From Reyranella humidisoli (GTDB lineage: Bacteria > Pseudomonadota > Alphaproteobacteria > Reyranellales > Reyranellaceae), in contig NZ_JAHOPB010000001.1 in NCBI RefSeq assembly GCF_019039055.1, positions 2,640,001 to 2,704,000 on the forward strand: a stretch of DNA of 64,000 nucleotides, given 5' to 3'. The notes below the pieces were generated by a model, which had not been told where the DNA came from, did not search any database, and saw nothing but the letters and a program-made list of their open reading frames with translations. Each line of letters opens with the position of its first letter. Position 1 is the first letter of the stretch. Both the position numbers and the translations under genes were made by a program. Shown piece after piece: positions 8,013-16,750 of this stretch.

Positions 8013-8798
8013 GTGTCCGCCTGCAGTACCGGCGGAGCAGGGCGCGACGAGACCGCCGCGGGGATCGCACGCGCGGCGAGTCTTGAAGCGGCAACGTCGA
8101 CCGGCGCGGGCTTCGATCTGCAGACCTGGCGGCGCGACGACGGACGGCCCGGCCCGCTGTTCGTCTATGTCGAGGGCGATGGGCTGGCCTATCTCGACGC
8201 GCGCACCCCGTCCTCCGATCCGACGCCGGCCGATCCGGTCGCGCTGCGCCTCGCCGCCGCCGATCCCGGACCCGCCGTCCTCTACATCGCGCGGCCCTGT
8301 CAGTTCGCGGCCGGCCGCGCCGATCCACGCTGTAGCGTGCGCGCGTGGACGACCGGCCGCTTCGCCGCCGATGTCGTGGCGTCGGTCGACGATGTCGTGA
8401 CGCGCGAGCGCCTGCGCCATCCCGGACGCGAGCTGGTGCTGGTGGGCTATTCCGGCGGCGGCGTGATCGCATCCCTCGTCGCGGCGCGACGCAGCGACGT
8501 GGCGCTGCTCGTCACCGTGGCCGCGCCGCTCGACGTGGCCGACTGGACGCGCCGCCTGGGCGTGTCGCCGCTCGACGGCGCGCCGCTGCCGCTCGACCGC
8601 ATCGACCGCCTCTCGCGGGTGCGCACGGTCGCGTTCGCCGGACGGCAAGACAAGGTCGTGCCCGTCGCCTCGGTCGCCTCGGCCGTCGACAAGCTCGGCG
8701 CATCGGCGACACTGATCGTCGAGCCGGACTTCGACCATCGCTGCTGCTGGGCACGCGACTGGCCGCGCCTGCGCGCGACCGCGCTGGCCGCGCGATAG
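8013..8798 (+). CDS. Alpha/beta hydrolase, probable lipoprotein with unclear start
   Basis: 261 residues from the GTG at 8013. A hydrolase core is visible: VYVEGDGLAY (oxyanion-side strand), GYSGGG with the nucleophile Ser, AGRQDKVVP with the acid Asp, and DFDHRCCW with the His. From the stop of the barrel gene (7944) the same frame stays open and encodes AAVVAALVALAATVSACS, a good lipoprotein signal. It contains no ATG, GTG or TTG before 8013, only an ATT at 7953. The true start is therefore either ATT, or an ATG lost by mutation, or the GTG with no export signal. Substrate unknown. Confidence 0.7.
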   Translation: MSACSTGGAGRDETAAGIARAASLEAATSTGAGFDLQTWRRDDGRPGPLFVYVEGDGLAYLDARTPSSDPTPADPVALRLAAADPGPAVLYIARPCQFAAGRADPRCSVRAWTTGRFAADVVASVDDVVTRERLRHPGRELVLVGYSGGGVIASLVAARRSDVALLVTVAAPLDVADWTRRLGVSPLDGAPLPLDRIDRLSRVRTVAFAGRQDKVVPVASVASAVDKLGASATLIVEPDFDHRCCWARDWPRLRATALAAR

Positions 8799-8876
8799 GG
8801 TCATTCCGGAAGAACAGGAATCGTTCTCCTCTCCCTACAAAGGGCCAGGGTGGATGGCGTTCTGAAGAAAGTGAAA

Positions 8877-8972
8877 GGTCCCTCGCTCACGCTCGGGATG
8901 ACACCACTTGTTTGGTCGGCGCACTGCGCCAATCCCGGCAAAATTGTCATCCCGAGCGTAAGCGAGGGACCC
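8877..8972. repeat. Dispersed hairpin repeat, family B, copy 1
   Basis: The left arm GGTCCCTCGCTCACGCTCGG (8877-8896, continuing GATGACA) and the right arm TCATCCCGAGCGTAAGCGAG (8947-8966, continuing GGACC) are inverted copies about 45 bp apart. Related elements lie at 16821-16892 and, as a half-site, at 25938-25962. Confidence 0.85.
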
Positions 8973-9020
8973 TTAACTCTTATGAGTAACCCTGCGACGA
9001 CGAGGGGCTACGGCGCCGCG

Positions 9021-9476
9021 TCAGCCGCGCCGGCGGTCGATCTCGACGGCGGCGTTGCGGCGGGCCATTTCCTCGGCGACGGCGGAGGGGACGCAGACCT
9101 TGTTCACCGGGTTGAGCACCGTGCCCAGCGACTTGGCGATCACCAGCGCGACCGGGATGCCGACGATGGAGAAGCACAGCGCGAACACCTGGATCGCGTT
9201 CAGGATGACGAACAGCACGCCGAACGGCAGGTAGAGGATCATCACGATCGTCGAATAGGCTTCCCACACCGGGTTCTGCTTCACGTTGAGGCTGGCCTTG
9301 CTCACCATCTCGTTGCCGAATGGCGCCAGCAGGAACTTGCCGAACTCCATCAGCCCCAGCCCGAGCGGCGCGGTGACGACCAGCAGGGTGAGCACCAGCC
9401 CGAGCAGCCAGTAGAAGGCCGCCGTCAGGAACCCGAGGAACGGGATGTGCCACAGGATGTTGCCGAGGGTCCGCAT
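9021..9476 (-). CDS. YccF-family inner-membrane protein
   Basis: 151 residues with YccF-domain hallmarks. It has an N-terminal NILWHIPFLGF start, hydrophobic helices at about residues 15-40, a soluble loop (NEMVSKASLNVKQNP) and two more helices (VMILYLPFGVLFVILNAIQV and LCFSIVGIPVALVIAKSLG). The repeated PLG and VGIP motifs after membrane segments are typical. Family members are integral inner-membrane proteins of unknown biochemical role. It is transcribed alone, on the strand opposite to its neighbours. Confidence 0.8.
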   Translation of the reverse strand: MRTLGNILWHIPFLGFLTAAFYWLLGLVLTLLVVTAPLGLGLMEFGKFLLAPFGNEMVSKASLNVKQNPVWEAYSTIVMILYLPFGVLFVILNAIQVFALCFSIVGIPVALVIAKSLGTVLNPVNKVCVPSAVAEEMARRNAAVEIDRRRG

Positions 9477-9654
9477 GTGTCTTTCTCCAGCACCGGCCGC
9501 CGGCGCGCGCCGACACCTTGCCCTGCCGGTGCCCTTCGCTCAAACGCCGCATTCTCGGCGCCGGCGGCAAAATGGATTGGGCTGGCAGTCGCCCCCGATT
9601 GGCAGCAGGGTTGGCCGGCTTCTGGCGCGTGTCGCCGGATGAAAGGAGGCACCC

Positions 9655-10272
9655 ATGAGCGGCACGCGCAGCCATTGGGAAGAAGTCTATTCGACGAAGG
9701 CTGATACGGCCGTGAGCTGGTTTCAGCCGCACTCGGTGCGGTCTCTCGAACTCATCGAATCGGCGATGCCCGATCGTGCGTCGGCGATCGTCGACATCGG
9801 GGGCGGTGCATCGCGGCTGGTCGACGACCTGATCGCCCGGGGCTACACGGACCTGACGGTTCTCGATGTGGCCGAAGCTGCCCTGGAGAAATCCAGGACG
9901 CGGCTCGGGAGAGAGGCCGGCAAGGTCGCGTGGATCGCGGCCGACATCACCCAGTGGCGCCCGTCCCGCGCGTTTGCCGTCTGGCACGATCGCGCGGTCT
10001 TTCACTTCCTCACCGAGCCGGACAGTCAGGCCGCCTACCTCTCGGCCCTGGAGGCAGGAACATCGGCGGGCTCCATTGTCATCATGGCGACGTTCGCGCT
10101 GGACGGTCCCGACAAGTGCAGCGGCCTTCCGGTACAGCGCTACAGCCCTGCAACGCTGGCGGCGCGCGTCGGCCCCGCGTTCAGCCTGACCAACGAAGCC
10201 TTGGAAACGCACCGGACACCCTGGGGGACGGAACAGCGGTTCAGCTACGCGATCCTGAGAAGACGGGCGTAG
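9655..10272 (+). CDS. Class I SAM-dependent methyltransferase
   Basis: 205 residues preceded by a strong ribosome-binding site (AAAGGAGG at about 9641). Motif I is IVDIGGGASRLVDDL, motif post-I is LTVLDVAEAAL, the adenine-contact region is WIAADITQW, and the motif IV area is FAVWHDRAVFHFL. The N-terminal HWEEVYSTK and WFQPH resemble TehB/thiopurine-type methyltransferases acting on small molecules. The substrate cannot be told from sequence. Confidence 0.8.
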   Translation: MSGTRSHWEEVYSTKADTAVSWFQPHSVRSLELIESAMPDRASAIVDIGGGASRLVDDLIARGYTDLTVLDVAEAALEKSRTRLGREAGKVAWIAADITQWRPSRAFAVWHDRAVFHFLTEPDSQAAYLSALEAGTSAGSIVIMATFALDGPDKCSGLPVQRYSPATLAARVGPAFSLTNEALETHRTPWGTEQRFSYAILRRRA

Positions 10273-10348
10273 AGAGGAATCTGCAGCGGGCCGCGCGATC
10301 GCCGGGCCGCGATGGCGCGGGCGGCGGAAGCGATGCTAGCGTGGCGGC

Positions 10349-11095
10349 ATGTGTGGCAAGTTCACGGCCCAGGCTTCGTGGCGCGAGGTGGTCGCCTTCT
10401 CGCAACCGCTCTCCGCGGACGGTGGGCACGACGCAGGAGGCGACGGTGACGGTGGGGGGACGACCGGTGAGGACGGCATCGTCACCTATCGCGTCGGCGC
10501 GGCGGTGCCGGTGATCGTGTGGGATGCCGAGGCCGGCCAGCGTCGCGTGGTGCCGATGCGCTGGGGCTTTCCCGATCCGCGCGACTGGCGACGCCCGCGG
10601 CCGATCCATGCGCGCTCCGAGACGATCGACCAGAAGGAGCCGTTCCGCACGCCGTTCCATGCCGGCCAGCGCGGCATCGTCGTCTTCCGCACCTTCAACG
10701 AGGGCGAGGAGGTGACGAAGCCTTCGGGCGCGACCGCGACGAAGCAGTGGACGATCGATCCGCGCGACGGCCAGCCGCGCGGCTTCGCCTTCGTGTGGCG
10801 GCGCTACGCGATCGAGGGCCAGCCCGCGCCGCTGCTGTTCTGCGTCATGGCCACGGTGCCGGCCAACGAACTGATCCGCCGCACGATCAAGAGCGGCGAG
10901 GGCGATCCGCGCATGCCCGCGATCCTTGAGGACGGCGATCCCGCCTGGTCGACCTGGCTGGGCGAAAACGGCGCCGACGCGATGGCCGCCAAGGCGCTGC
11001 TGCGCACGATGGAAGGCGTCGACTGGACCTCCGCGCCGGAACCGCCGAAGCCGCGTTCGCCGAAGCCCGGTTCGCCGGCGCCGCGCGACGCCTGA
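10349..11095 (+). CDS. Divergent SRAP (YedK/HMCES-like) protein
   Basis: 248 residues beginning MCGKF, so Cys2, the residue that crosslinks to abasic sites in ssDNA, is present after Met removal. PMRWGFPDP, ARSETID and RMPAIL match SRAP blocks. The usual Asn in the NAR-ET block is His here (PIHARSETI), RCL..DGFYEW is replaced by RGIVVFRTFNEGEEV, and the His normally just before RMP is missing (GDPRMPAIL). An acidic/Gly insert sits at about residues 25-42. This looks like a separate SRAP subfamily. The DNA-protein crosslink chemistry may be altered. Confidence 0.75.
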   Translation: MCGKFTAQASWREVVAFSQPLSADGGHDAGGDGDGGGTTGEDGIVTYRVGAAVPVIVWDAEAGQRRVVPMRWGFPDPRDWRRPRPIHARSETIDQKEPFRTPFHAGQRGIVVFRTFNEGEEVTKPSGATATKQWTIDPRDGQPRGFAFVWRRYAIEGQPAPLLFCVMATVPANELIRRTIKSGEGDPRMPAILEDGDPAWSTWLGENGADAMAAKALLRTMEGVDWTSAPEPPKPRSPKPGSPAPRDA

Positions 11096-11108
11096 CGCCG
11101 GTAGCGCC

Positions 11109-11996
11109 ATGGCCGACAAGGTCCTGCATGTCCACGACGTCGAACTCGGTTACGTCCCCCGCCCGGGCGTGAGAGGGCATGTGCGGGACGGCGGCGCCGT
11201 CACCATCGACGCCGACGGCTTGCGTTTCACGGGCGAGGTGGCGGCCGCCGCCGGTTCACCTCTCGTGCTGGCGGTCGGCGATTCCTTTACGTACGGAGAG
11301 CATGTGGGCGACCTCGACGCGTGGCCCGCGCAGCTCCAGCGCCTGATCGGGCATCGCGTTCTGAACGGCGGCGTGAGCGGCTATGGCTTCGACCAGACCG
11401 TGCTGCGCGCCGAGCGGCTGGCGGCCCGGCACCGGCCGGACGTGATGATCGTCGGCCTGATCGCCGACGACGTGCGGCGAACCGAAATGCGGCGGCTGTG
11501 GTGGCACGACAAGCCCTGGTTCGACGTCGAGCACGACCGGCTGGTTCCGCGCGGCGTGCCGGTGCCGGATCGCGCGCTTCTGCCGGTCGCCCTGCGGCGC
11601 ATTCTGGAGCAGATCCTCATCGGCCTGCCGCCGGGGCTGCAGCATCTCACGGGCTATTCGGTGCGCGTGCATCCCCCAGGCGCGGGAGCATCCATCAGCC
11701 GGCTGCTGGTCGACCGGCTGGCGGCGCTGCAACGGACGGAAGGCGTGCGCATCCTGCTGCTGGCGCAGTACGACGTCCGGGTCTGGGCAGGCGGTGGCGC
11801 GGCAGAGGCGCAGCGTCGCGTGCTGCAACCGCTGCTGCAGCGCGCCGCGGCGCTCGGCCTCTCGACGTTCGACACCTTTTCCCGCCTCGCCGCCGAGCCC
11901 GAGCCGCGCCGCTTCTACGGGCCCATCCACATGAACGCGCGCGGCAATCGGCTGATCGCGGGCGTGCTCTCGGCGCGGCTTGCATCCTTGCGCTAG
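11109..11996 (+). CDS. SGNH/GDSL-type hydrolase-like protein
   Basis: 295 residues, 13 bp after the SRAP gene, so probably the same transcript. Block I is AVGDSFTYGEHV with the nucleophile Ser (about residue 60). Block II (NGGVSGYGFDQ) carries the oxyanion Gly. Block V is PIHMNARGN, with the His but without the Asp normally three residues before it. There is no signal peptide. A second, equally Asp-deficient GDSF protein follows at 12576. Probable ester or acyl hydrolase fold; substrate unknown. Confidence 0.7.
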   Translation: MADKVLHVHDVELGYVPRPGVRGHVRDGGAVTIDADGLRFTGEVAAAAGSPLVLAVGDSFTYGEHVGDLDAWPAQLQRLIGHRVLNGGVSGYGFDQTVLRAERLAARHRPDVMIVGLIADDVRRTEMRRLWWHDKPWFDVEHDRLVPRGVPVPDRALLPVALRRILEQILIGLPPGLQHLTGYSVRVHPPGAGASISRLLVDRLAALQRTEGVRILLLAQYDVRVWAGGGAAEAQRRVLQPLLQRAAALGLSTFDTFSRLAAEPEPRRFYGPIHMNARGNRLIAGVLSARLASLR

Positions 11997-12032
11997 AGGC
12001 TTTCGGTCTCCTGTCGCCGCGTAACCGCACCA

Positions 12033-12163
12033 CCTCATCCTGAGAAGGCCCGAAGGGCCGTCTCGACGGACAGGCAACGAACGTTGTCCTCGTGTCCATG
12101 CTTCGAGACGCGCTCCTGCGTTTACCCCAAGGTACTCGAGAGGGAGCGCTCCCCGGCATGAGG
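12033..12163. repeat. Dispersed hairpin repeat, family A, copy 2
   Basis: It begins CCTCATCCTGAGAAGG and ends GGCATGAGG, with the internal TGCTTCGAGACGCGCTCCTG shared with the copies at 3533 and 18412. It fills much of the ~300-bp gap between the SGNH gene and the Lys-rich gene; the rest of that gap shows no feature. Confidence 0.75.
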
Positions 12164-12294
12164 TTGGGTGTGACTAACGTCTGCTCGAAAAGACTCCAGG
12201 GCGCCAACCGTCCGCCGATCGCGTTTCACGATGCCTCCGCGTGGAACTCCTCGCGCGATGTGCCGTTGTGGTCGATCCCACACGGAGACACGGC

Positions 12295-12564
12295 ATGGCG
12301 GCACGAAAGAAGGCAGCGAAAAAGAAGGCAGCGAAGAAGAAGAGCGTGAAGCCGGCGAAGCGCGAGGGCGCCGCGAAGTCGGCCAACCGGCGTGAACTGA
12401 TCGACACCGGCACGAACAAGCTGTTCGTTCGCCGCAACGAGCGCGGGACTTCCTTCAAGGAGGTCGTCGACGTCAGCGGGTCCCTGAGGTCCGATCGTCG
12501 CCAGAAGGCCAGGACGGTCAGCAAGCCGGGTCAGGGCGACCGCGGCGATCGAGGCCGGCGCTGA
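12295..12564 (+). CDS. Lys/Ala-rich basic protein (histone-H1-like N-terminus)
   Basis: 89 residues. The first ~25 are AAKKK-type repeats (MAARKKAAKKKAAKKKSVKP). A short mixed segment follows (ELIDTGTNKLFVRRNERGTSF) and then a basic tail. Such tails bind nucleic acid non-specifically. The middle segment TGTNKLFVRR is not recognised. The ATG at 12295 marks the onset of the lysine repeats; an upstream GTG at 12241 adds unrelated sequence. It ends 11 bp before the next gene. Confidence 0.6.
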   Translation: MAARKKAAKKKAAKKKSVKPAKREGAAKSANRRELIDTGTNKLFVRRNERGTSFKEVVDVSGSLRSDRRQKARTVSKPGQGDRGDRGRR

Positions 12565-12575
12565 TCCTCGAAAGA

Positions 12576-13526
12576 ATGAAGAGCTGGGTTCTGGCGGGGG
12601 CGATCAGCCTCGTCGCGGCCGTCGTTGCGGCGCTCGCCTTCGGCGCGTGGAAGAACAGCGACTTCGTGGACGGCCAGAGCGACCGGCTCCGCATGGAGGG
12701 GACGTTCGTCAACGGATTCTACGACCAGGGCATCGAGGACGTGGGCTTCATCGCGCAGCCGGACAAGCACGTCACCGCCCGCAGGCTGCTGGATTCGCGC
12801 GTCATCTACGACGCCTCTTACACGACCGGCCCCGATCGCTTTCGCGTCGTGCCCAAAGTGGAGGGCGCGCTGCGCTGCCTGCTGCAGTTCGGCGATTCCT
12901 TCACCTTCGGCGAGGGTGTCGACGACGACGAGACTTCGGCGGCGCAGATCGTCGCCCGGAGCCGGGGAGAGGTCGAGGTCAAGAGCCTGGGGATCGGCGG
13001 CTGGGGACCGCACCAGTTCCTCGCCGGACTCCAATCGGGCCGTTTCCAGCGCGTGATAAACTGCAAGCCGACCGATGCCGTCTATCTGTTCATTCCGGCC
13101 CACACCGCCCGCGCCGCCGGGCGCGGGAAATGGGACAGGTTCGGTCCGCTCTTCGTCGTGGACGACAACGGACGGCCGGTGCGAGAGGGCAACTTCAACA
13201 CTGTCGGCAGGAGCTGGCGTGAGCTGATCGGCTTCAATCGCTTGACGGAGGAGGAAGAGGAGGAACTGGCGGCAGCGCTGATCGCGGAAGCGTCCCGTGA
13301 ACTGGAGCGGCTTTACCCCGGCATCCGTTTCCACGTCTTCACCTGGGATGGCACGACCGCAGGCGTGATCGCCCGGCTGACCGCGCAAGGCCTGCGCGTG
13401 CATACGATCCGCCAGATCATTCCCGATTATAGCGACGCCTATCTGATCGCCCCGCCATACGAGTATCACCCCACGCCGGCGGCTTACGAACGGGTGGCAG
13501 AATACTTCCTCACACTCGGCCGGTAG
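12576..13526 (+). CDS. Membrane-anchored SGNH-like hydrolase
   Basis: 316 residues. An N-terminal hydrophobic anchor or signal (LAGAISLVAAVVAALAFGAW) has no obvious cleavage site. Block I is QFGDSFTFGEGVDDDET, then SLGIGGWGPHQFLAGL (block II-like), and near the end YEYHPTPAAYERVAEYF supplies the His. The DxxH Asp is not evident. The overall plan resembles the protein at 11109, but with a membrane anchor and a different middle. Related SGNH proteins act on acyl groups of envelope polysaccharides; that role here is inference. Confidence 0.65.
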   Translation: MKSWVLAGAISLVAAVVAALAFGAWKNSDFVDGQSDRLRMEGTFVNGFYDQGIEDVGFIAQPDKHVTARRLLDSRVIYDASYTTGPDRFRVVPKVEGALRCLLQFGDSFTFGEGVDDDETSAAQIVARSRGEVEVKSLGIGGWGPHQFLAGLQSGRFQRVINCKPTDAVYLFIPAHTARAAGRGKWDRFGPLFVVDDNGRPVREGNFNTVGRSWRELIGFNRLTEEEEEELAAALIAEASRELERLYPGIRFHVFTWDGTTAGVIARLTAQGLRVHTIRQIIPDYSDAYLIAPPYEYHPTPAAYERVAEYFLTLGR

Positions 13527-13646
13527 ATGACGCGCGGTGCCTGGCACGAGTTCATGAGATGAAGGAATGAACCTTCGGGACGAATGAATTTCACAGCGTC
13601 GGCCTGTGGCCCCAGCATCTTCATCGTGTGTGAAGAGGAGAGGGCG

Positions 13647-15236
13647 ATGGCGAGACGCAAGGTCCTGGGTTGGCTGGCGGCGGCGGCCGTGGCGACGGCT
13701 TCGGCGCTGGTGCTGCCGGGCGAGACCGTGGCGCAGCAGCCGAAGACGCTGCGGGTCGTGATGCATTCCGATCTCAAGATCCTCGACCCGATCTGGACCT
13801 CGGCTTTCATCGTGCGCAACCACGGCTACATGGTCTACGACACGCTGTTCGCGCTCGATAGCGACCTGAAGATCAAGCCGCAGATGGTCGAGACGTGGAG
13901 CGTCACCCCCGACAATCTCACCTGGACCTTCACCCTGCGCGACGGGCTCGAGTTCCACGACGGCCAGCCGGTCACGACCGAGGACGTGATCGCCTCGCTG
14001 AAGCGCTGGGCGGTGCGCGATTCGGTGGGCCAGATCCTGTGGTCCAAGCTCGCCGAGGCGAAGGCCGTGGATGCCAAGACCTTCCAGCTCGTGCTGAAGT
14101 CCCCGACCGGCGTCGTGCTGCAGTCGCTGTCCAAGCCCTCGGGCAATCCCTTCATCATGCCGAAGCGCGTGGCCGAGACCTCGCCCAACGACCAGATCAA
14201 GGAGTTCGTGGGTTCCGGTCCGTTCATCTTCAAGGCCGACGAGTGGAAGCCCGGCGACAAGACCGTCTATGTGAAGAACCCGAAATACAAGCCGCGCTCC
14301 GAGCCCGCCTCGGGCCTCGCGGGCGGAAAGGTGGCCAAGGTCGATCGGGTCGAATGGATCGCCATGCCCGACCAGCAGACCGCGGTTAACGCGCTGCAGA
14401 CGGCTGAGATCGACATCATCGAGGCGCCGCAGCACGATCTCTATCCGCTGATCAAGAAGGATCGCAACGCCGAGCTGATCAACCCGAGCAAGTGGGGCAA
14501 CCAGTACATCTATCGCTTCAACCAGCTCCACAAGCCGTTCGACAATGCCAAGATCCGGCAGGCGATGCTCTACGCGCTGAATCAGAAGGACTTCCTCGAG
14601 GGCGTCATCGGCGAGCCGGAATACTATCAGGTCTGCAAGGCCATGTTCATCTGCGGCGGTCCCTACGAGACCAACGTGGGCTTCGAGGACAAGTACGAGA
14701 GCAACTTCGCAAAGGCGAAGCAGCTTCTGGCCGAGGGCGGCTACGACAACACGCCCGCCGTGCTGCTGCATTCCACCGATCTCTATGCGCTGGCCAACAT
14801 GGCGCCGATCGCCAAGTCGCTGATGGAGAAGGCCGGCATGAAGGTCGACATGCAGTCAATGGACTGGCAGACGCTGGTTGCCCGCCGCGCCAAGAAGGAT
14901 CCGCCGGACAAGGGCGGCTGGAGCGTGCTGATCACCTCGACCTCGGCGCCCGATGCGCTTGATCCGCTGGCGCTGGGCTTCATCGTGGCGACCTGCGACA
15001 AGGCCCCGTTCGGCTGGCCCTGCGACGAGGAACTGGTGCGCCTGCGCAGCGCTTTCGCCGACGAGCCCGACGAGGGCAAGCGCAAGCAGATCGTCGAGAA
15101 GATCCAGCTCCGCGCCGCCGAGGTGCCGACGCACGCCTTCCTCGGCCAGTACACGAGCGCGATGGCGCGCCGCAAGGCCGTCACCGGCAACGTCACCTCG
15201 CCGGTGACGGTCTTCTGGAACGTCGAGAAGCGATAG
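13647..15236 (+). CDS. Family 5 ABC-transporter substrate-binding protein (oligopeptide/dipeptide type)
   Basis: 529 residues from the ATG at 13647, which follows a GAGGAGAGG ribosome-binding site. Signal peptide: MARRKVLGWLAAAAVATASA to GETVAQQ. The SBP_bac_5 core is present: TLRVVMHSDLKILDPIWTSA, YDTLFALDSDLKIKPQMVET, LRDGLEFHDGQPVTTEDVIA and PDALDPL. The family delivers peptides, nickel, glycosides or other small solutes to an ABC permease in the periplasm. No permease or ATPase gene is nearby. The M81 peptidase 17 bp downstream suggests a peptide or amidated ligand. Confidence 0.9.
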   Translation: MARRKVLGWLAAAAVATASALVLPGETVAQQPKTLRVVMHSDLKILDPIWTSAFIVRNHGYMVYDTLFALDSDLKIKPQMVETWSVTPDNLTWTFTLRDGLEFHDGQPVTTEDVIASLKRWAVRDSVGQILWSKLAEAKAVDAKTFQLVLKSPTGVVLQSLSKPSGNPFIMPKRVAETSPNDQIKEFVGSGPFIFKADEWKPGDKTVYVKNPKYKPRSEPASGLAGGKVAKVDRVEWIAMPDQQTAVNALQTAEIDIIEAPQHDLYPLIKKDRNAELINPSKWGNQYIYRFNQLHKPFDNAKIRQAMLYALNQKDFLEGVIGEPEYYQVCKAMFICGGPYETNVGFEDKYESNFAKAKQLLAEGGYDNTPAVLLHSTDLYALANMAPIAKSLMEKAGMKVDMQSMDWQTLVARRAKKDPPDKGGWSVLITSTSAPDALDPLALGFIVATCDKAPFGWPCDEELVRLRSAFADEPDEGKRKQIVEKIQLRAAEVPTHAFLGQYTSAMARRKAVTGNVTSPVTVFWNVEKR

Positions 15237-15253
15237 GGACGGGAAGAAGCGCC

Positions 15254-16750
15254 ATGGCGAGCCGGGTCCTGATCGCGCAGTTCATGCACGAGACCAACAC
15301 CTTCTCGAAACTGTCGACGACGCTGGAGGACTATCGCCGCCAGCGTCTCGTGGAAGGCGAGGCGATCGTGCCGAACTTCACCGGCACGCGGAACGAGCTG
15401 GGCGGCTTCATCGATGCCGCGAAGCTGCACGGCTGGACGCCGGTATGGGGGATCGCGGCCAACACGATTCCCTCGGGCCCGCTCACGCGCGAAGCGTGGG
15501 AGCACATCAGCGGGCGTATCGTCGATGCCGCACGCAGCGGCAACGTCGATGCGGTGTGCCTGTCGCTGCACGGCGCGATGGTGAGCGAGACCGAGGACGA
15601 TGCCGAGGGCGCGCTGCTGGAGGCGCTGCGCGTCGTCGTCGGCCCCGACGTGCCGATCGTGGCGACGCTCGACCTGCACGCCAATGCGACCGAGCGCATG
15701 GCGCGCAACGCCAACGCGCTGGTGAGCTATCGCACCTATCCGCACATCGACGGCTACGAGCGCGCGGTGCAGGCCGCGCAACTGGTCGAGGACGCATTGA
15801 AGGGCCGCAAGCATCCGCGCTGCCTGCTGGTGCAGCCCGCGATGCTGAAGGGCGCCGACTACGGGCGGACGACGCAGCCCGGCATCATGCGCGACCTGCT
15901 GGCACGCGCCGAAGCCTTCGAAAAGCAACCGGGCCTCAACGTCGTCTCGATCCAGGTGGGCTTCACCTGGTCCGACATCCCGTGGGCGGGACCGTCCATC
16001 GCGGTGAGCCACGAGCCCGGCGCCGAGGAGGCGGCGCGTGCGGCGGCCCGCTCGCTGATCGACGAGATGTGGGCGCGGCGCACCGAATTCTCCTCCTCCT
16101 ATCGCTCGATCGCCGAGGCGGTCGAGGCGGCACGCGCCGGCGGCGACCGGCCGCTGGTGCTGGCCGAGGGCACCGACAATCCGGGCGGTGGCGGCTACAA
16201 CGACGCACCCAACCTGCTGCGCGCGCTGCTCGAGGCCGGTATCCCCAACGTGGCGGTCGGCACGATCTACGATCCCGGCACGGTGCGGCAGGCGCTGAAG
16301 GCGGGTGTCGGCGCGCGCATCGAGGTGGCGCTGGGCGGCCATACCGATCCGTCGCTCGGCGCGCCCGTGCAGGCGACGGCGGAGGTGATGCACCTCTCCG
16401 ACGGCAACTTCCGCAACGACGGGCCGATGAATGCCGGCGTGCAGGTCGCGCTGGGACCGACCGCGGTGCTGCGACTGGGCGGCCAGGGCAGCGCGGGTGG
16501 CATCGACGTCGTCACCACCTCGACGCGCATGCACACGATCGACCTGCAGGTGTTCCTGAGCCAGGGCATCGATCCGCTGCGGAAAAACGTGCTGGTGGTG
16601 AAGAGCTCGCAGCATTTCCGCGCCGCCTTCGAGCCGATCGCGCGCCAGGTCCTGCTGGTCGATGCGGGCGGCCTCTGCTCCACTGACGCCTCGCGCTTCA
16701 CCTACGCCAAACTCCGCCGCCCGATCTGGCCGCTCGATCCGGTCGATTGA
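15254..16750 (+). CDS. M81-family metallopeptidase (MlrC-like)
   Basis: 498 residues, the usual length. N-terminal FMHETNTFSK, SLHGAMVSE, TLDLHANAT and SYRTYPHIDGYER are MlrC family blocks. Metal-ligand candidates are the His/Glu of HETN and the Asp/His of DLHAN. A second conserved part is LAEGTDNPGGGGYNDAP. MlrC of sphingomonads completes microcystin breakdown; most relatives have other, unknown peptide or lactone substrates. It is in one transcription unit with the binding protein upstream, which may import the substrate (inference). No MlrA or MlrB homologue is present. Confidence 0.85.
   Translation: MASRVLIAQFMHETNTFSKLSTTLEDYRRQRLVEGEAIVPNFTGTRNELGGFIDAAKLHGWTPVWGIAANTIPSGPLTREAWEHISGRIVDAARSGNVDAVCLSLHGAMVSETEDDAEGALLEALRVVVGPDVPIVATLDLHANATERMARNANALVSYRTYPHIDGYERAVQAAQLVEDALKGRKHPRCLLVQPAMLKGADYGRTTQPGIMRDLLARAEAFEKQPGLNVVSIQVGFTWSDIPWAGPSIAVSHEPGAEEAARAAARSLIDEMWARRTEFSSSYRSIAEAVEAARAGGDRPLVLAEGTDNPGGGGYNDAPNLLRALLEAGIPNVAVGTIYDPGTVRQALKAGVGARIEVALGGHTDPSLGAPVQATAEVMHLSDGNFRNDGPMNAGVQVALGPTAVLRLGGQGSAGGIDVVTTSTRMHTIDLQVFLSQGIDPLRKNVLVVKSSQHFRAAFEPIARQVLLVDAGGLCSTDASRFTYAKLRRPIWPLDPVD

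Noticed and set aside
12531..14771. 746-codon open frame antisense to the SGNH and substrate-binding protein genes
   Set aside because: High GC keeps antisense frames open. The plus-strand proteins have clear motifs and ribosome-binding sites.
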